Positions 36,101 to 44,639 of a stretch of 64,000 nucleotides of DNA are shown here, in pieces (the stretch's first letter is position 1; each line of letters opens with the position of its first letter). The position numbers and the translations under genes were made by a program. The DNA is from Opisthorchis felineus (Eukaryota > Platyhelminthes > Trematoda > Opisthorchiida > Opisthorchiidae): the NCBI GenBank assembly GCA_004794785.1, contig SJOL01006495.1:182438-246437 (forward strand), read 5' to 3'. The notes beneath the pieces were generated by a model that saw only the letters and a program-made list of their open reading frames with translations, searched no databases and was not told where the DNA came from.

Positions 36101-39100
36101 GAGCGCTTCGTTTTTTTTCTAGCTATCATCTAATTTATATGCTAGTTGTTATCGTCATACCAATCGGCGTATCTCGAGCACAATTACTCATTTTGGCTGA
36201 CCGCCGTCCTCATCATGTGGTGCTTCAAGCTGTGCCGCGAGTGTTAGTGGGCTAGAATGATAGAAAACTGCCAGTGCACGGGCCAGTTGATGCTGGCACA
36301 TCAACCTGAATTTTGGATATAGCCACCGTCATATGCACCGGTTACTTCCGTATCACGTAGCATTTTATCCTTGTGGAATTTCATTGATAAGCTTCAAGCA
36401 GGGTGAAACCCCTTTGCAATGCAACGCACGTACTGGTCACACATTTAGCATTTGTTGGAGATGGGAACAAAGAAACAAAGAAACAAAAAAACATTAACCA
36501 GGACAGGCGTTAAGTGATTCAAACATCAAATGAGTTGGATCAACAATCAAGATTCCGTCCCCTACTCAGTGGAGCCTCACCCCTATCTGAGACACACCCC
36601 TATCAGACATAGGTTTATCACAAGAATCTCGTGAATTGTACTTCGTGAAACCAGCACAAGCCATACGTCATACTTCGCTTAAATACTAAACGAAAAGCCC
36701 ACCTGTTTACAGGCCCCTAGGTGATCTTGCTCAGAATAAACACCATATGGAAGGTAGATGATTGTGCTACATATGAATACGTTATATTCCAGATTGTGAC
36801 ATGTGTGGTTATGTGATACATCTGAGAGGTCACCAGAATCGCATACTGATTCGGGATGTTTCTAGCACTGATACACGGAAACAAAGAAAAGAAATAGTCT
36901 CGTGCTAGCATGACTGAAATGAATTAGGGGATCCGTTCAAGAACGTGTACACAGAGTAAATGAGAATAATGTCACACGAAAACAGCAATTAGTGCCACCA
37001 GCAAAAACAACCGAATATATTAAACTTGACAAGTGAGTTGGAAAGACCCAGACACAATGGAGGCCTACTACCTCCGTATACGACCCCCCGTTGGATAATT
37101 TGTGTTGTATGTGGGTGTTAAAGGGCTACATGCATGAGTCGAATAATAAAGAATGATGAGGTGACTGAGCGATATTCAGCTTCACTCCTACTCTTTTAAG
37201 CATGCTAATAAGGTCCAAGACAACTCGATGGTGGCTTTCGAAGCCAATGGTTACAAAGTGGACGCGATCTTAGTTGCAATATTTCATAGTTGGAGCCCTC
37301 CGACATAAGGTGAAGTTTCTCGAAGCACAAATGTCATTCTAACGAATCCTAGGTGTTGAGGCGAGTTATTCAACGCTGGACAAGTTCAGGGAATTTTATT
37401 GATGCTTCTCCTGGTACCAATAGACAGGGGGCTGTCAACTAATCACTTTCCAAACTGATATGAGTACACGGTGGAGGGGTAACAGCTTAAGATACCACAG
37501 AGACGGCGTTTAACAACAGTAAGCTACCAGAGCACCTAACAGAAGGTTAGACCCTTAACTGGCAGAATCTCACGAAGGCCGTATCTTACCTACCTTATTA
37601 CGCCCGTGTAAGATTCCTACTGTTTGGGACAATGTACGTGAATTCGAAACCATAAAATAAACTGCTATTTCACATAGCTCTGGTTTTCCAGAGTACGACA
37701 ACCAAGTAAATAAATAAATGAGAAAAAGAACGTGGACCCGTGCTAAACAGCTTAGGCACGGAACAGGTTCTTGGGAACATGCAGATGGTCAGGTGCATTG
37801 CAGCATTCTTCAGACAAACGCAACCTTTCGGTGTCATAAAAAGGAGCTTCACATCTCGTCACATATTCCACCCCTACAGAAGTTTGTTCGAGAAGGCACC
37901 CGAGAGGACTTACCAGACAAAGTCAGACAATACAGCTGTTGAGTTTTGGCCATTTTCGGAAAGACCTCTTTCTCAAGAGACGTGGGTCGAAGCTGAAATG
38001 AACAAACAAGTATAAAAATGAATAAACTGATGATACAGTAACCATTTAAATAGGCGATCATCATATTTAAGTTAAAGAACCATGTTCCGGCCGCCCAGCG
38101 GTCCCAGCTGTCAGGGCTTCGTCTACCGACGAGGTGGTGATTAGAAACGGAATGGAAAAGTGTAGATACAACGGTTAGGGTGGTTGAAATTAAGGGTTGT
38201 GCAACAAATTCTAGATGACAACACGGATGGTAAAGGGCTGGAAAGAGATTTTCCTGTCACTTACGGGGATTTTATCGATCACACTGGTGTTCAGCAAGTA
38301 GATTCCGGCATTGATTTTGTTCCCCACATAGTCGATTGGTTTTTCAACAAACCTATCTACACGTCCAGTGAGCTGATCGTACACGACAACGCCATACTTA
38401 GATGGCTCCTCAACTTGCGTGACCTGGTTGGAAGGAGGGGGAAGCACGGTAACCGCAAAAAATAGCCACAGAATTTGTGAGTGTCACCGTTTTGTTAAGA
38501 TTCATTGGTCTTCAACCGTTCACTGCAACGCCATCTCGTACAACAAAAATTCACTTTATTTCATGGATGTGTGAACCCAAGGGAACAAATGTAACCGCTG
38601 GACGCATAGAATTACAAGTGACAACGACTCACTGATAATAAGTAGCTTACTTATCAGTTGTCCAGAGATAAGCACGGCTGTCACTGCACCGAGCAATAGT
38701 CATAAGAGCACTAAGGCAAAGAAACTACAGAACTTGAGAAACTAACAAGATATTTTCGGTGATACATAAGAGTGGGGAGTCAGGATATCTCAAATTCTGG
38801 GCCCAATCGCCCCTTAGGGATAAAGACAGCGGAACAGTTGAAAAATACATGACCGTAAGTTGCTCGACAAAAGTGGAGGACTTTTTTTGGAAGACTGCCA
38901 AAGGCATTTGTGCATAGCCTACCAGCAGACAAAGGAAACATAACCAAGGTCCTATGCATGGTCAAAACGAACTGAAGAGAAAACCAGATTTTAATGGTAA
39001 ATTCACTTCCCTTGAAGTTAGAGACAACAGGACAAGCTATGAGGACTCCCTATTGCGTTCACCTACGAACTGATGTACCTAGCTGAACTCTGGAAACCTA

Positions 39101-41728
39101 CACACACAACACAGGAAAGAATAAGCTGGCTCACCATGATCGAACCTTCTTTGCCATGCGACTGATGGAACTTGATAAGAGTATCAAAAGGGAATTCGCA
39201 CACAACATCGCTGTTGAGCACAAAAAATGGGGAATCATCCTCAATCAGCCACTGTTTGGCTAGCGCTATGGGTCCAGCTGAAAGTAAATTGAAACGAGGG
39301 TACATAAACAAAGGGTGTTCAAACGAAAGCACAAAATGAAACAGTGTGAGACGACCCCACATAGCAGAGATGAACAAAGAACCTCAATTTCAGATTAGGA
39401 TTAAGTGGTACTAAAATTCTATCTATTCAATGGGTTTTCGGTATGACTAACAGCTCGGTGTTCAAGAACGACTTGTTCAAATAAAAGCAAACCGAGCGGA
39501 AAAACTACCTCACTAGATGCTATAGCACAGTAGCCAATGTGGCACACAAACACTGATCAGAGCGAAACCTCCGGGGACATGTAAGCAAAAGCGTGTTGAT
39601 AAAAATCAAAACTTGCTCGTCTTTAGCAGAATATTCATGATGGGTTTCAAACGATTGCAACATGCATAACGACATAAACGTTGATAGTGTTCATAAGAAG
39701 GGTTGACAGTTGTGATGCTCACCTGTTCCCATTGCTTCTGTTTCATAGGAGAATGTGATACGAGTGCCTAACTGAAAAAGGAAGCAGGGTTACTTCAATG
39801 CAAAACTACACACACACACACCAATGAACACGAGGTGTCCAGAAAGTTAGGAGGGCTTTGTATCCTTTTGGATCTTTGCACTGACTAATAAATAGCCATC
39901 GAGTAACCCTATAACTAACATAAAAAATCGTAAACAATCGTTCAGTTGTGATACCATTTCAGTATCTAACTGCCGTGCCGCCCGAAGCAACCACGAAGGC
40001 TGAGAAACTGTCAGGTTGCCCAAGCCTAGAAGAAAGCAGTCAAGATGCGGCGGTTGGGTTCGAACCACGAACCTCCCGGTCAGTAAGTTCGCGCTTTAAT
40101 CACTGAACAATCTCAAGCTCACAACTAGCAGAAGTACAATGTGTACAATTCGATAGGCTAGCCAAAGTGTCCACGTTATATTTCCAAATAGACATACTTC
40201 CTTCAAACACAAGGTACACCAACGTCAAGGAATATACTCTCTCTTATTCCCTAAGAATCAAATGAGCGATAGGAATCACCATACTATTGAACAGTTTGTA
40301 AGTAGGGAGAAACTTAGAGCCACTTTAGCCGAGTTTTTTCCAAGGTTCGGTTTCAGAGATTTGGGCAGGATATGGAAAGAAAGCGTTAAAAACACTTTAA
40401 AACACGCGGGATATCACCACTCATGCAAACAGCTCGGCAAAATGGAAATTTTGAAATTAACCAACAACTTGTCTGAATGGTGTAAGTTGACATATAAAAA
40501 GGTTGGTGAAAGGCGGTGGCCAGCAAGCGGAAAACCCAGAGAAGATGCAACGTATGAGTTCAGCAAAAATACTTACACGTTTTTGGTGCTTCAAAAGCTC
40601 ACTCTCGAGAGAATCACTTCGGTCAGCGCACTTGCTCACGGCGAGGATAACTTCATTCACACCTACCTGATACGCATAAGAAACACGCATTAAGAAGTTC
40701 AATAAATAATTGGTAGATCGAAACATGCCAATAAAATTCACTGATCAAGTCGTTTATGATCGTTGATCATTCTTAATTGCATTGGTCACGAAACAAGGTG
40801 GATGAACGGGTAAACAGCGCATAAATAGCCATGCGAGAACAACTGTCGACCATTCAAGAAGAGCCAAGGTCAGAGGTATTAATAGTACAGTGGGCCGTGA
40901 ACGTTTGTTAGATTCAGGCTTTCAATATTACTAGCTCGTCTTTCAGACGAGACAACCTTCACAACCCACTACTCCGACAACACAAACCGCCGGTTCCCCA
41001 TCCGAGGTGATGACATAAGACGACATCTCCAGCAACAACATTCCCTACTAAACATATGAGGGTGGTGAGCTACTAACAGGAGGATGACTTCGAGAACTAG
41101 GATAGGAACACGACATAGAAATGATTAATGATTGAGCAAGGGAGGCAAAACACGATTGACAAGCTTACAACTTCCACATATAGTTTTGGACTGTTTTCCT
41201 TCAGTGCAGAGAGGACGTAGAAAGCACGTCCATTCGCTCACTCTCTCAATAAAAGAATAATCAATTTTGTTGGAAAATTCGTTCATCTGTAAGACTTTTT
41301 CGGTGTTCAGCTACCATTCCACCCGAAGGAAGCCAGAGAGCTAAGATACTGCCAAATTGTTTAAACCCAGAAGACAATGAGAGTCGAGATGCTGGGGTTA
41401 GGTTCGAACCACAGACCTTCCGGCGAGTAAGTTCACACCTTAACCACTGAGATATTTGGAGAGCATGGTTGAGAAATATATACACCTAGGGAGCTGCTTC
41501 AAGACTACCAATCTCAAAGATTAAGCAACCAGGAGTACTGCCAAAGTCCCAGCGGTGTTTGTAAAATTCGACGGGCTGTGCAGCTAGCGAGAAAGCAGTC
41601 AGTTGTTGAAGAGTATACAGCTACGGCAAACACTGTTTTTTTATGCGAAAAGTGGGTTCATCGAACAGAATATAACAAACTGACTGTGTCTGACTAAGGA
41701 TACTTACGAAATATCGCCCACGTATGGT

Positions 41729-41769
<41 letters not shown>

Positions 41770-44040
41770 GATAAGACGAACCTAAGTTTCAAAGGTGGGG
41801 TGAAAATCTTTTAGTTCAGTAAAAAAAGACTTCAAGAAACACCGCTCAATGAACGCACGGTCGTCAACGATCATCAGTGTAGGAGGTTGTAGTGTCGACG
41901 AAAACTAACGGAGTTACAGAACTTCCTACATGTTTTCTGAATCTACCCCCTTAGTTCCTTTGCGTCTCAGTTGGTGCACCCTCGAAAAGTACAGGTAGAC
42001 GTATAGTCGATTATTTAGTCCGTGAAACCTCTTGCGAGCATCATTATACCACATTATTTCTATATATCGTATAGTTTTAGCGAAAATAAATCACACCTGG
42101 TCGTGCCTTGGTTTTAATTAATAACTCCACTTTGAGGCCAGTCGTCGAGTAGGCTCTGCGTTCAAGATAAACACCACTGTCATTCGGACAATCCAAACAT
42201 GAAAGAAAAACACCAAAAGTTCGACAGTGAAGGCTAACTGCATCCAATTTGGAGGCCTGTCTGTGTATTTCATCGGCGTCGTTGATGAGGGGGAAACTAA
42301 TATGACTGCTGTTAGGTTACATTCTGTTACAGGGCTTATAACCAGTTTGCTAATTGTGGCTTATCATGGCATTTCGTTTCGCTACTTTGTGGTAGTTAGT
42401 GTTCAAACGAATTTTGAAGACGACCGGCGAAAAATTAAACAAAAGTTGGACAGTGAACGACGAGTCACAACAGCCAGATTTTCGAGATTACGGGAAGAGC
42501 CGTACAGTAATTGCTTCAATCAACAAAATTTCAGGAAAAAAACAGAACACTTAGGTAGTAGCCCAAGTTTTCAGCCAACTGCGTGAAATTGTTTCAAAAG
42601 TTATTTTAACTAAAGAAAGGATACTGTGAAATGCAAACAACACGACTCATGAAGTCGTCAAAAGCGCTGGATAGCCCACTACTGGTTTCGCTGTTTTTGG
42701 GGCTCGTCAGGTAGGCCTCAACCCCGAATCTCCATCAACCTTATTCCGTACATGAACATATTCCTTGCATGCATCGTTTAGTAAGTTTAACATTCGGCTT
42801 AAGAGCCATTCGGCCGTCAAAACGCTGGAGCACTGTTCGACATTCCCACCCCGAATGGGGGCCTTTTTCCCAAAATGGATCACTTTGACCAGGTCACCAC
42901 GGGCGGATCCCCTTTGGAGGGACATTTGGTGGAGAACGAACCCATGCAACCCTCCGACGGAAACGTCCAGTTAACGATTTTGCACGTATAGCACCAACAC
43001 TTGTTAGTGAATGGTTCAAAGCCTGAATAACCCGCCTTGAATTGGTCAACTAGGGTAACAAGGCCGAAGCTGGCTTCCATTAGAAAGGTTAAGCAAGGCA
43101 TAAGACCCAAAACTGGTTCAAACGTCATTAAAACACGCAATCCACCCCCACACAAAAACCGTTAGTTATAATTTATGAGCACTTCTGGGCAAATAGCGTA
43201 GTCGCACGGTGAGCTGACGAGCAAGGAAGGCCCACTCGCTAGCGCATCATAGAAACTGTGATAGTGTCAACGATGTTTCCACATCCAACTAGCCGACTCT
43301 GCTTTGGAACTTGGAAAAAGTAGATCATATCCTGACAGGACATCATTAATGAATTTAACATACCTTCTGGGGCGAAACGTATGTACACTGAGTGCAAGTA
43401 ATCCACATTTAATCGAATATGGAAGTGGTCCACCGACCAGGGCATAAGGTGATCCACACTTACGATGGTGTGTGCATTATGCCAGAATTTAGGACACTCA
43501 GTCTGTGGATTGTTTAACATCGACTTTGACGGCTATTCTGTACACTGAAAAATGTTCAGCTGTTTTAACCAGGGATAAAGCTCTTCAAAGCACACCAGAA
43601 CAGATTCATTCATGCTAGGCCGGTGTTTGAGAACCCATAGTGAACTGCAGGGATAGAACTTTGCCTCGGGAATTGGGTAACTGCTGGTGCCTTTGAAAAT
43701 AATGCCGTGCCAGATAAATCTGATCAGGTTAATGGAATTGGGATAGTTGTATACAGTGAATCCAAATAAGCATGTGTAGGATGGTGCCCTAAGTAAACAA
43801 TAGCGGTAAAGTATGCTTTCCTTCGACACAAGTCTTGGAAGGTTCAACCGAGTTTGCTAACAGTATAAGCGTCCATCAAGTTCAAACATTAATAAGCCCA
43901 AATAGCAGCCCAAAATTCCAATGGAAGTAGTCGGAAATACGCCAACCTTCATTTAATCTAATGCTCTAAGGGTGACCAACTTTGCAAAAGCAACCGATAA
44001 CGCAGCAGCATGGGTAGCTGATGCAAGTACGATAATAATA

Positions 44041-44088
<48 letters not shown>

Positions 44089-44543
44089 GTTCAGCTTAAC
44101 ACCCTTTGGGTGCCTAGTTGCCGTGCCACCTGAAGGAAGCACGAGGGTTGAGATACTGTCAGGTTGCTCAAGCCTAGGCAGGAGTAGTCGAGATGCTGAG
44201 GTTAGGTTCGGACCACGAAGCTTCCGGTCAGCAAGTTCGCACCCTAACCACTGGGCGACCTCGAGCTCAGTGGTTAAAGACGATATTCCGTGCCGGTTTT
44301 GATTCAGATTGGAAAATCAAAGCTTATGTGCCAATCCCTATGATATTCAGAGAACACAAATCACAAATGTAAATCGAAATGAAGTGGCACGGAATAAGAG
44401 ATGTAATCACATACCTCAATCAGAGCTTCTATTTGATGAAGCAACATAGGTTTGTTACAAAATTCTACGATGGGCTTTGGGTGCGTCAGCGTGAGGGGTC
44501 TAAGCCGTGTTCCATAGCCACCCACCAAAATTAGGGCCTTCAT
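18001..44543 (-). CDS. GMPPB: GMPPB, mannose-1-phosphate guanylyltransferase beta (complete, 9 exons)
   Basis: Catalytic subunit that makes GDP-mannose from mannose-1-phosphate and GTP in the cytosol, feeding N-glycosylation, GPI anchors and O-mannosylation. Nine minus-strand exons (listed separately) join to 1095 bp: 364 codons plus stop, close to the 360 residues of the human protein. All eight introns have GT donors and AG acceptors, and every exon phase fits its neighbour. The product starts [20 protein letters not shown], the nucleotidyltransferase signature [10 protein letters not shown]. It then shows VLNSDV (metal and sugar-nucleotide binding), FVEKP and NKINAG in exon 5, and FWMDIGQP in exon 7. 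Exons 8 and 9 form the C-terminal left-handed beta-helix with hexapeptide repeats and end VVEPQIIM, matching the usual family ending. No frameshift or stop is seen. Intron 6 is 15.3 kb and rich in retroelements. No obvious AATAAA was found just past the stop. Confidence 0.96.
18270..18560 (-). mobile_element. LINE-a, 3' fragment in GMPPB intron 8
   Basis: Shares the order of 3' blocks with 11.7-12.1, 27.9-28.2 and 49.7-49.9 kb: GGTGCTTCACGG, a T/A-rich segment, 'GGCTAGCCTACCAC', then the C-terminal domain region ending near CCAATCCTGGAAGACGAACA. Confidence 0.65.
18757..19040 (+). repeat. Two further 'GATGATGTC' modules
   Basis: CACTGATGATGTCACCTCGA at 18763 and CACTGATGATGTCAGTTTGA near 18992, each followed by a GAAAC/AAAAC block. 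Same module as at 2340-2465. Confidence 0.45.
19041..20870. other. GMPPB intron 8, no gene seen
   Basis: Non-coding sequence without recognised repeats or long open frames. Confidence 0.5.
20880..21180 (-). mobile_element. LINE-b, 3' fragment
   Basis: Matches the 3' end of other LINE-b copies: GGCACATTGGTTCCAGCTGC (also at 22947) and the C-terminal block around GCATTGAAGGCGATAGCTTT (compare 6390). Coding frame is lost. Lies in GMPPB intron 8, next to exon 8. Confidence 0.6.
21310..21492 (-). CDS. GMPPB: GMPPB exon 8, beta-helix domain
   Basis: 183 bp, 61 codons, phase 0. It reads [20 protein letters not shown], then IEDGVRV, and ends [14 protein letters not shown]. These are hexapeptide repeats of the left-handed beta-helix. 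The first residue is His where most homologues have Asp (DPSA...). Donor is GTACGT; the acceptor is TTCACAG. Confidence 0.95.
21500..22050. other. GMPPB intron 7, left part
   Basis: Contains a short (CCA)n run near 21955-21973 and a small AGAGTCACA repeat near 21868-21900. No gene recognised. Confidence 0.5.
22058..22227 (+). mobile_element. tRNA-derived SINE, copy 1
   Basis: Plus-strand copy with an intact pol III B box GGTTCGAACCC at 22091. It is followed by the tRNA-unrelated body (CTTGGGCAACCTGGCAGTAT, CTTCCTTCTGGTGGCATGAC) and a T-rich tail after GCTGAAC. The tRNA 5' half is shortened. Lies in GMPPB intron 7. Confidence 0.85.
22451..22581 (-). CDS. GMPPB: GMPPB exon 7
   Basis: 131 bp. 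The two leading bases complete a Gly and the exon reads [19 protein letters not shown] through [20 protein letters not shown] is a hallmark of the family and closes the catalytic domain. Acceptor is TTCGTTCCAG, donor GTAAGT. Confidence 0.96.
22935..26430 (-). mobile_element. LINE-b, longest copy (5' UTR, endonuclease, RT)
   Basis: Minus-strand APE-type LINE in GMPPB intron 6. 26430-25690 is 5' UTR. The endonuclease starts near 25480 ([11 protein letters not shown]) and shows [12 protein letters not shown] (catalytic Glu), VILVGDIN and [13 protein letters not shown] (SDH motif). A linker and early RT lie at 24480-23900. RT motifs follow: [30 protein letters not shown] (motif A), [14 protein letters not shown] (motif B), [12 protein letters not shown] (motif C, YADD intact). 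After about 23110 it passes directly to the 3' UTR block at 22947, so the C-terminal domain is missing. Frameshifts and stops mark it as dead. Confidence 0.9.
26440..27835. other. GMPPB intron 6, no gene seen
   Basis: Non-coding, no recognised repeat or long open frame. Confidence 0.45.
27840..30720 (-). mobile_element. LINE-a, near full-length copy in GMPPB intron 6
   Basis: Order on the minus strand: endonuclease remnants (30720-29900), linker (29700-29200, [20 protein letters not shown]), RT (29137-28528) and C-terminal domain plus 3' UTR (28500-27840). RT motifs seen: [59 protein letters not shown] frameshift lies between GYPLS and PFLF. About 111 bp (37 codons) holding motif A are deleted relative to the copy at 49.4 kb. 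Confidence 0.87.
30730..31895. other. GMPPB intron 6, no gene seen
   Basis: No recognised repeat or coding sequence. Confidence 0.4.
31907..32006 (-). mobile_element. tRNA-derived SINE, copy 2 (5'-truncated)
   Basis: Minus-strand 3' half only: GTTCAGCTGTAACACCCTTT and CCGAAGGAAGCACGAGGGTT on the plus strand. An A-rich tail (AATAAAAAAAATAG) sits at its left, and the copy abuts LINE-c. Confidence 0.8.
32020..33075 (+). mobile_element. LINE-c, CR1/Jockey-like RT fragment
   Basis: A third, different non-LTR family on the plus strand. In one frame it reads [24 protein letters not shown] (RT motif B, near 32090-32155). In another frame it reads [18 protein letters not shown], then [13 protein letters not shown], where the catalytic FADD is FDDD, then [21 protein letters not shown] and [19 protein letters not shown]. 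At 32620-33070 there are degraded C-terminal parts. Family is named from the GVPQGS..LLFxIYIND..FADDLKLW pattern. Confidence 0.78.
33090..34495 (-). mobile_element. LINE-b, degraded copy
   Basis: Minus strand. 34490-33980 is the endonuclease C-terminus and linker (IGYPWR..., then [20 protein letters not shown] and LAEKLPEL). 33975-33775 is linker ([31 protein letters not shown]). 33700-33520 has RT remnants, and 33410-33090 matches the 3' part of the copies at 45.06 and 21.0 kb. Strongly rearranged. Confidence 0.72.
34560..35060. other. GMPPB intron 6, no gene seen
   Basis: Nothing recognised apart from a possible edge of LINE-d. Confidence 0.35.
35070..36010 (-). mobile_element. LINE-d, RT/C-terminal fragment
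   Basis: Minus-strand relic of another LINE family. It reads [15 protein letters not shown] and [19 protein letters not shown], a pattern of RTs with '[10 protein letters not shown]' upstream of the YADD. It then gives [39 protein letters not shown] (thumb and C-terminal domain) with several stops. Clade not resolved. Confidence 0.65.
36070..37910. other. GMPPB intron 6, right end
   Basis: Non-coding. A short AAACAAAG-type repeat near 36468-36492. Nothing else recognised. Confidence 0.45.
37914..37992 (-). CDS. GMPPB: GMPPB exon 6
   Basis: 79 bp, 26 codons plus one base. It reads [20 protein letters not shown] then YCLTLS, matching the conserved SIEKEVFPxMA segment. Acceptor is TCATTTCAG, donor GTAAGT. 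It precedes the 15.3-kb intron. Confidence 0.97.
38265..38423 (-). CDS. GMPPB: GMPPB exon 5
   Basis: 159 bp, 53 codons, phase 0. It reads [25 protein letters not shown] and [27 protein letters not shown] and FVEKP are sugar-phosphate pocket motifs of the family. Acceptor is CCAACCAG, donor GTAAGT. Confidence 0.97.
39135..39277 (-). CDS. GMPPB: GMPPB exon 4
   Basis: 143 bp. It completes Ala and reads [15 protein letters not shown], then [15 protein letters not shown], ending GKEGSIM. The SD in LNSDV is the conserved metal-binding Asp region. Acceptor is TACTTTCAG, donor GTGAGC. Confidence 0.96.
39723..39771 (-). CDS. GMPPB: GMPPB exon 3
   Basis: A 49-bp micro-exon, 16 codons plus one base. 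It reads [16 protein letters not shown], matching LGIRISMSHEEEPLGT of the family. Acceptor is TTTTTCAG, donor GTGAGC. The trailing G joins CT of the next exon to make the Ala of the AGP motif. Confidence 0.94.
39940..40121 (-). mobile_element. tRNA-derived SINE, copy 3
   Basis: Full-length minus-strand copy in GMPPB intron 2. B box GGGTTCGAACCAC is on the plus strand near 40055-40067 (reverse complement reads GGTTCGAACCC). The body has GCCCGAAGCAACCACGAAGG and the left end starts TTCAGTTGTGATACC. Confidence 0.85.
40262..40693 (+). other. 143-codon open frame antisense to GMPPB exon 2
   Basis: An uninterrupted frame starting [20 protein letters not shown]. It covers GMPPB exon 2 on the other strand, so part of its openness is borrowed from that coding sequence. 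No family recognised. Probably not a gene. Confidence 0.15.
40577..40666 (-). CDS. GMPPB: GMPPB exon 2
   Basis: 90 bp, 30 codons, phase 0 on both sides, acceptor TATCAG, donor GTAAGT. It reads [13 protein letters not shown] then [17 protein letters not shown], aligning with AGVDHVILAVSY...EQR of vertebrate GMPPB. The second half is diverged: the usual SY after LAV is SK here. A 143-codon open frame runs antisense over this exon. Confidence 0.92.
41281..41464 (-). mobile_element. tRNA-derived SINE, copy 4
   Basis: Full-length minus-strand copy in GMPPB intron 1. Plus strand shows GGTTCGAACCACAGACCTTC (B box), TTAACCACTGAGATATTTGG (A-box region) and CACCCGAAGGAAGCC in the body. Confidence 0.85.
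41730..41766. repeat. (TA)n microsatellite
   Basis: An unbroken run of about 18 TA units in GMPPB intron 1. Confidence 0.97.
41770..43190. other. GMPPB intron 1, no firm gene
   Basis: Holds a 119-codon plus-strand frame at 42227-42586 with one hydrophobic stretch ([20 protein letters not shown]) followed by a charged region. It has no recognised family and a GTG first codon, so I do not call it a gene. Confidence 0.35.
43239..43847 (-). pseudogene. Unassigned frame of about 200 codons with one in-frame TAG
   Basis: Two open stretches, 43847-43533 and 43532-43239, are in the same frame and separated by a single TAG. The first contains [20 protein letters not shown] and [15 protein letters not shown]. 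The second contains [18 protein letters not shown] and [19 protein letters not shown] recognise no family. It may be a decayed gene or exon in GMPPB intron 1, or chance. Confidence 0.25.
44039..44088. repeat. (TAA)n tract at a SINE tail
   Basis: About 16 AAT/TAA units directly abut the 3' end of SINE copy 5, so the array probably grew from the SINE's A/T-rich tail. Confidence 0.92.
44089..44269 (-). mobile_element. tRNA-derived SINE, copy 5
   Basis: Full-length minus-strand copy. Reading its sense strand: GAGCTCGAGG, A-box-like TTGCCCAGTGG, B-box-like GGTCCGAACCT (one change from GGTTCGAACCC), body CTCGTGCTTCCTTCAGGTGG, end GGTGTTAAGCTGAAC and tail (TTA)n. Lies about 150 bp from GMPPB exon 1. 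Confidence 0.88.
44415..44543 (-). CDS. GMPPB: GMPPB exon 1 (start codon)
   Basis: 129 bp, 43 codons, phase 0. It begins with ATG at 44543 and holds the pyrophosphorylase loop [11 protein letters not shown] followed by [20 protein letters not shown]. It ends LIE before donor GTATGT. The start is chosen because the family begins with the same [19 protein letters not shown]. Confidence 0.97.
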
Positions 44544-44557
44544 TTACCAGAAATTAT

Positions 44558-44577
44558 CTGGAACAAAACATCTGTTA
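44558..44577 (-). promoter_or_regulatory. Strong 3' splice acceptor 14 nt upstream of the GMPPB start codon
   Basis: On the minus strand a CTAAC branch-point-like motif is followed by a T-rich tract and CAG, leaving a 14-nt leader before ATG at 44543. This is either the end of a 5'-UTR intron or a spliced-leader trans-splice acceptor. No core promoter could be recognised upstream. Confidence 0.55.
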
Positions 44578-44639
44578 GAAGCATAACAGAGGTACTATGT
44601 TTACCGGTTCTATCGGAGCGTGGCCAAGTCCAGTTTTCC

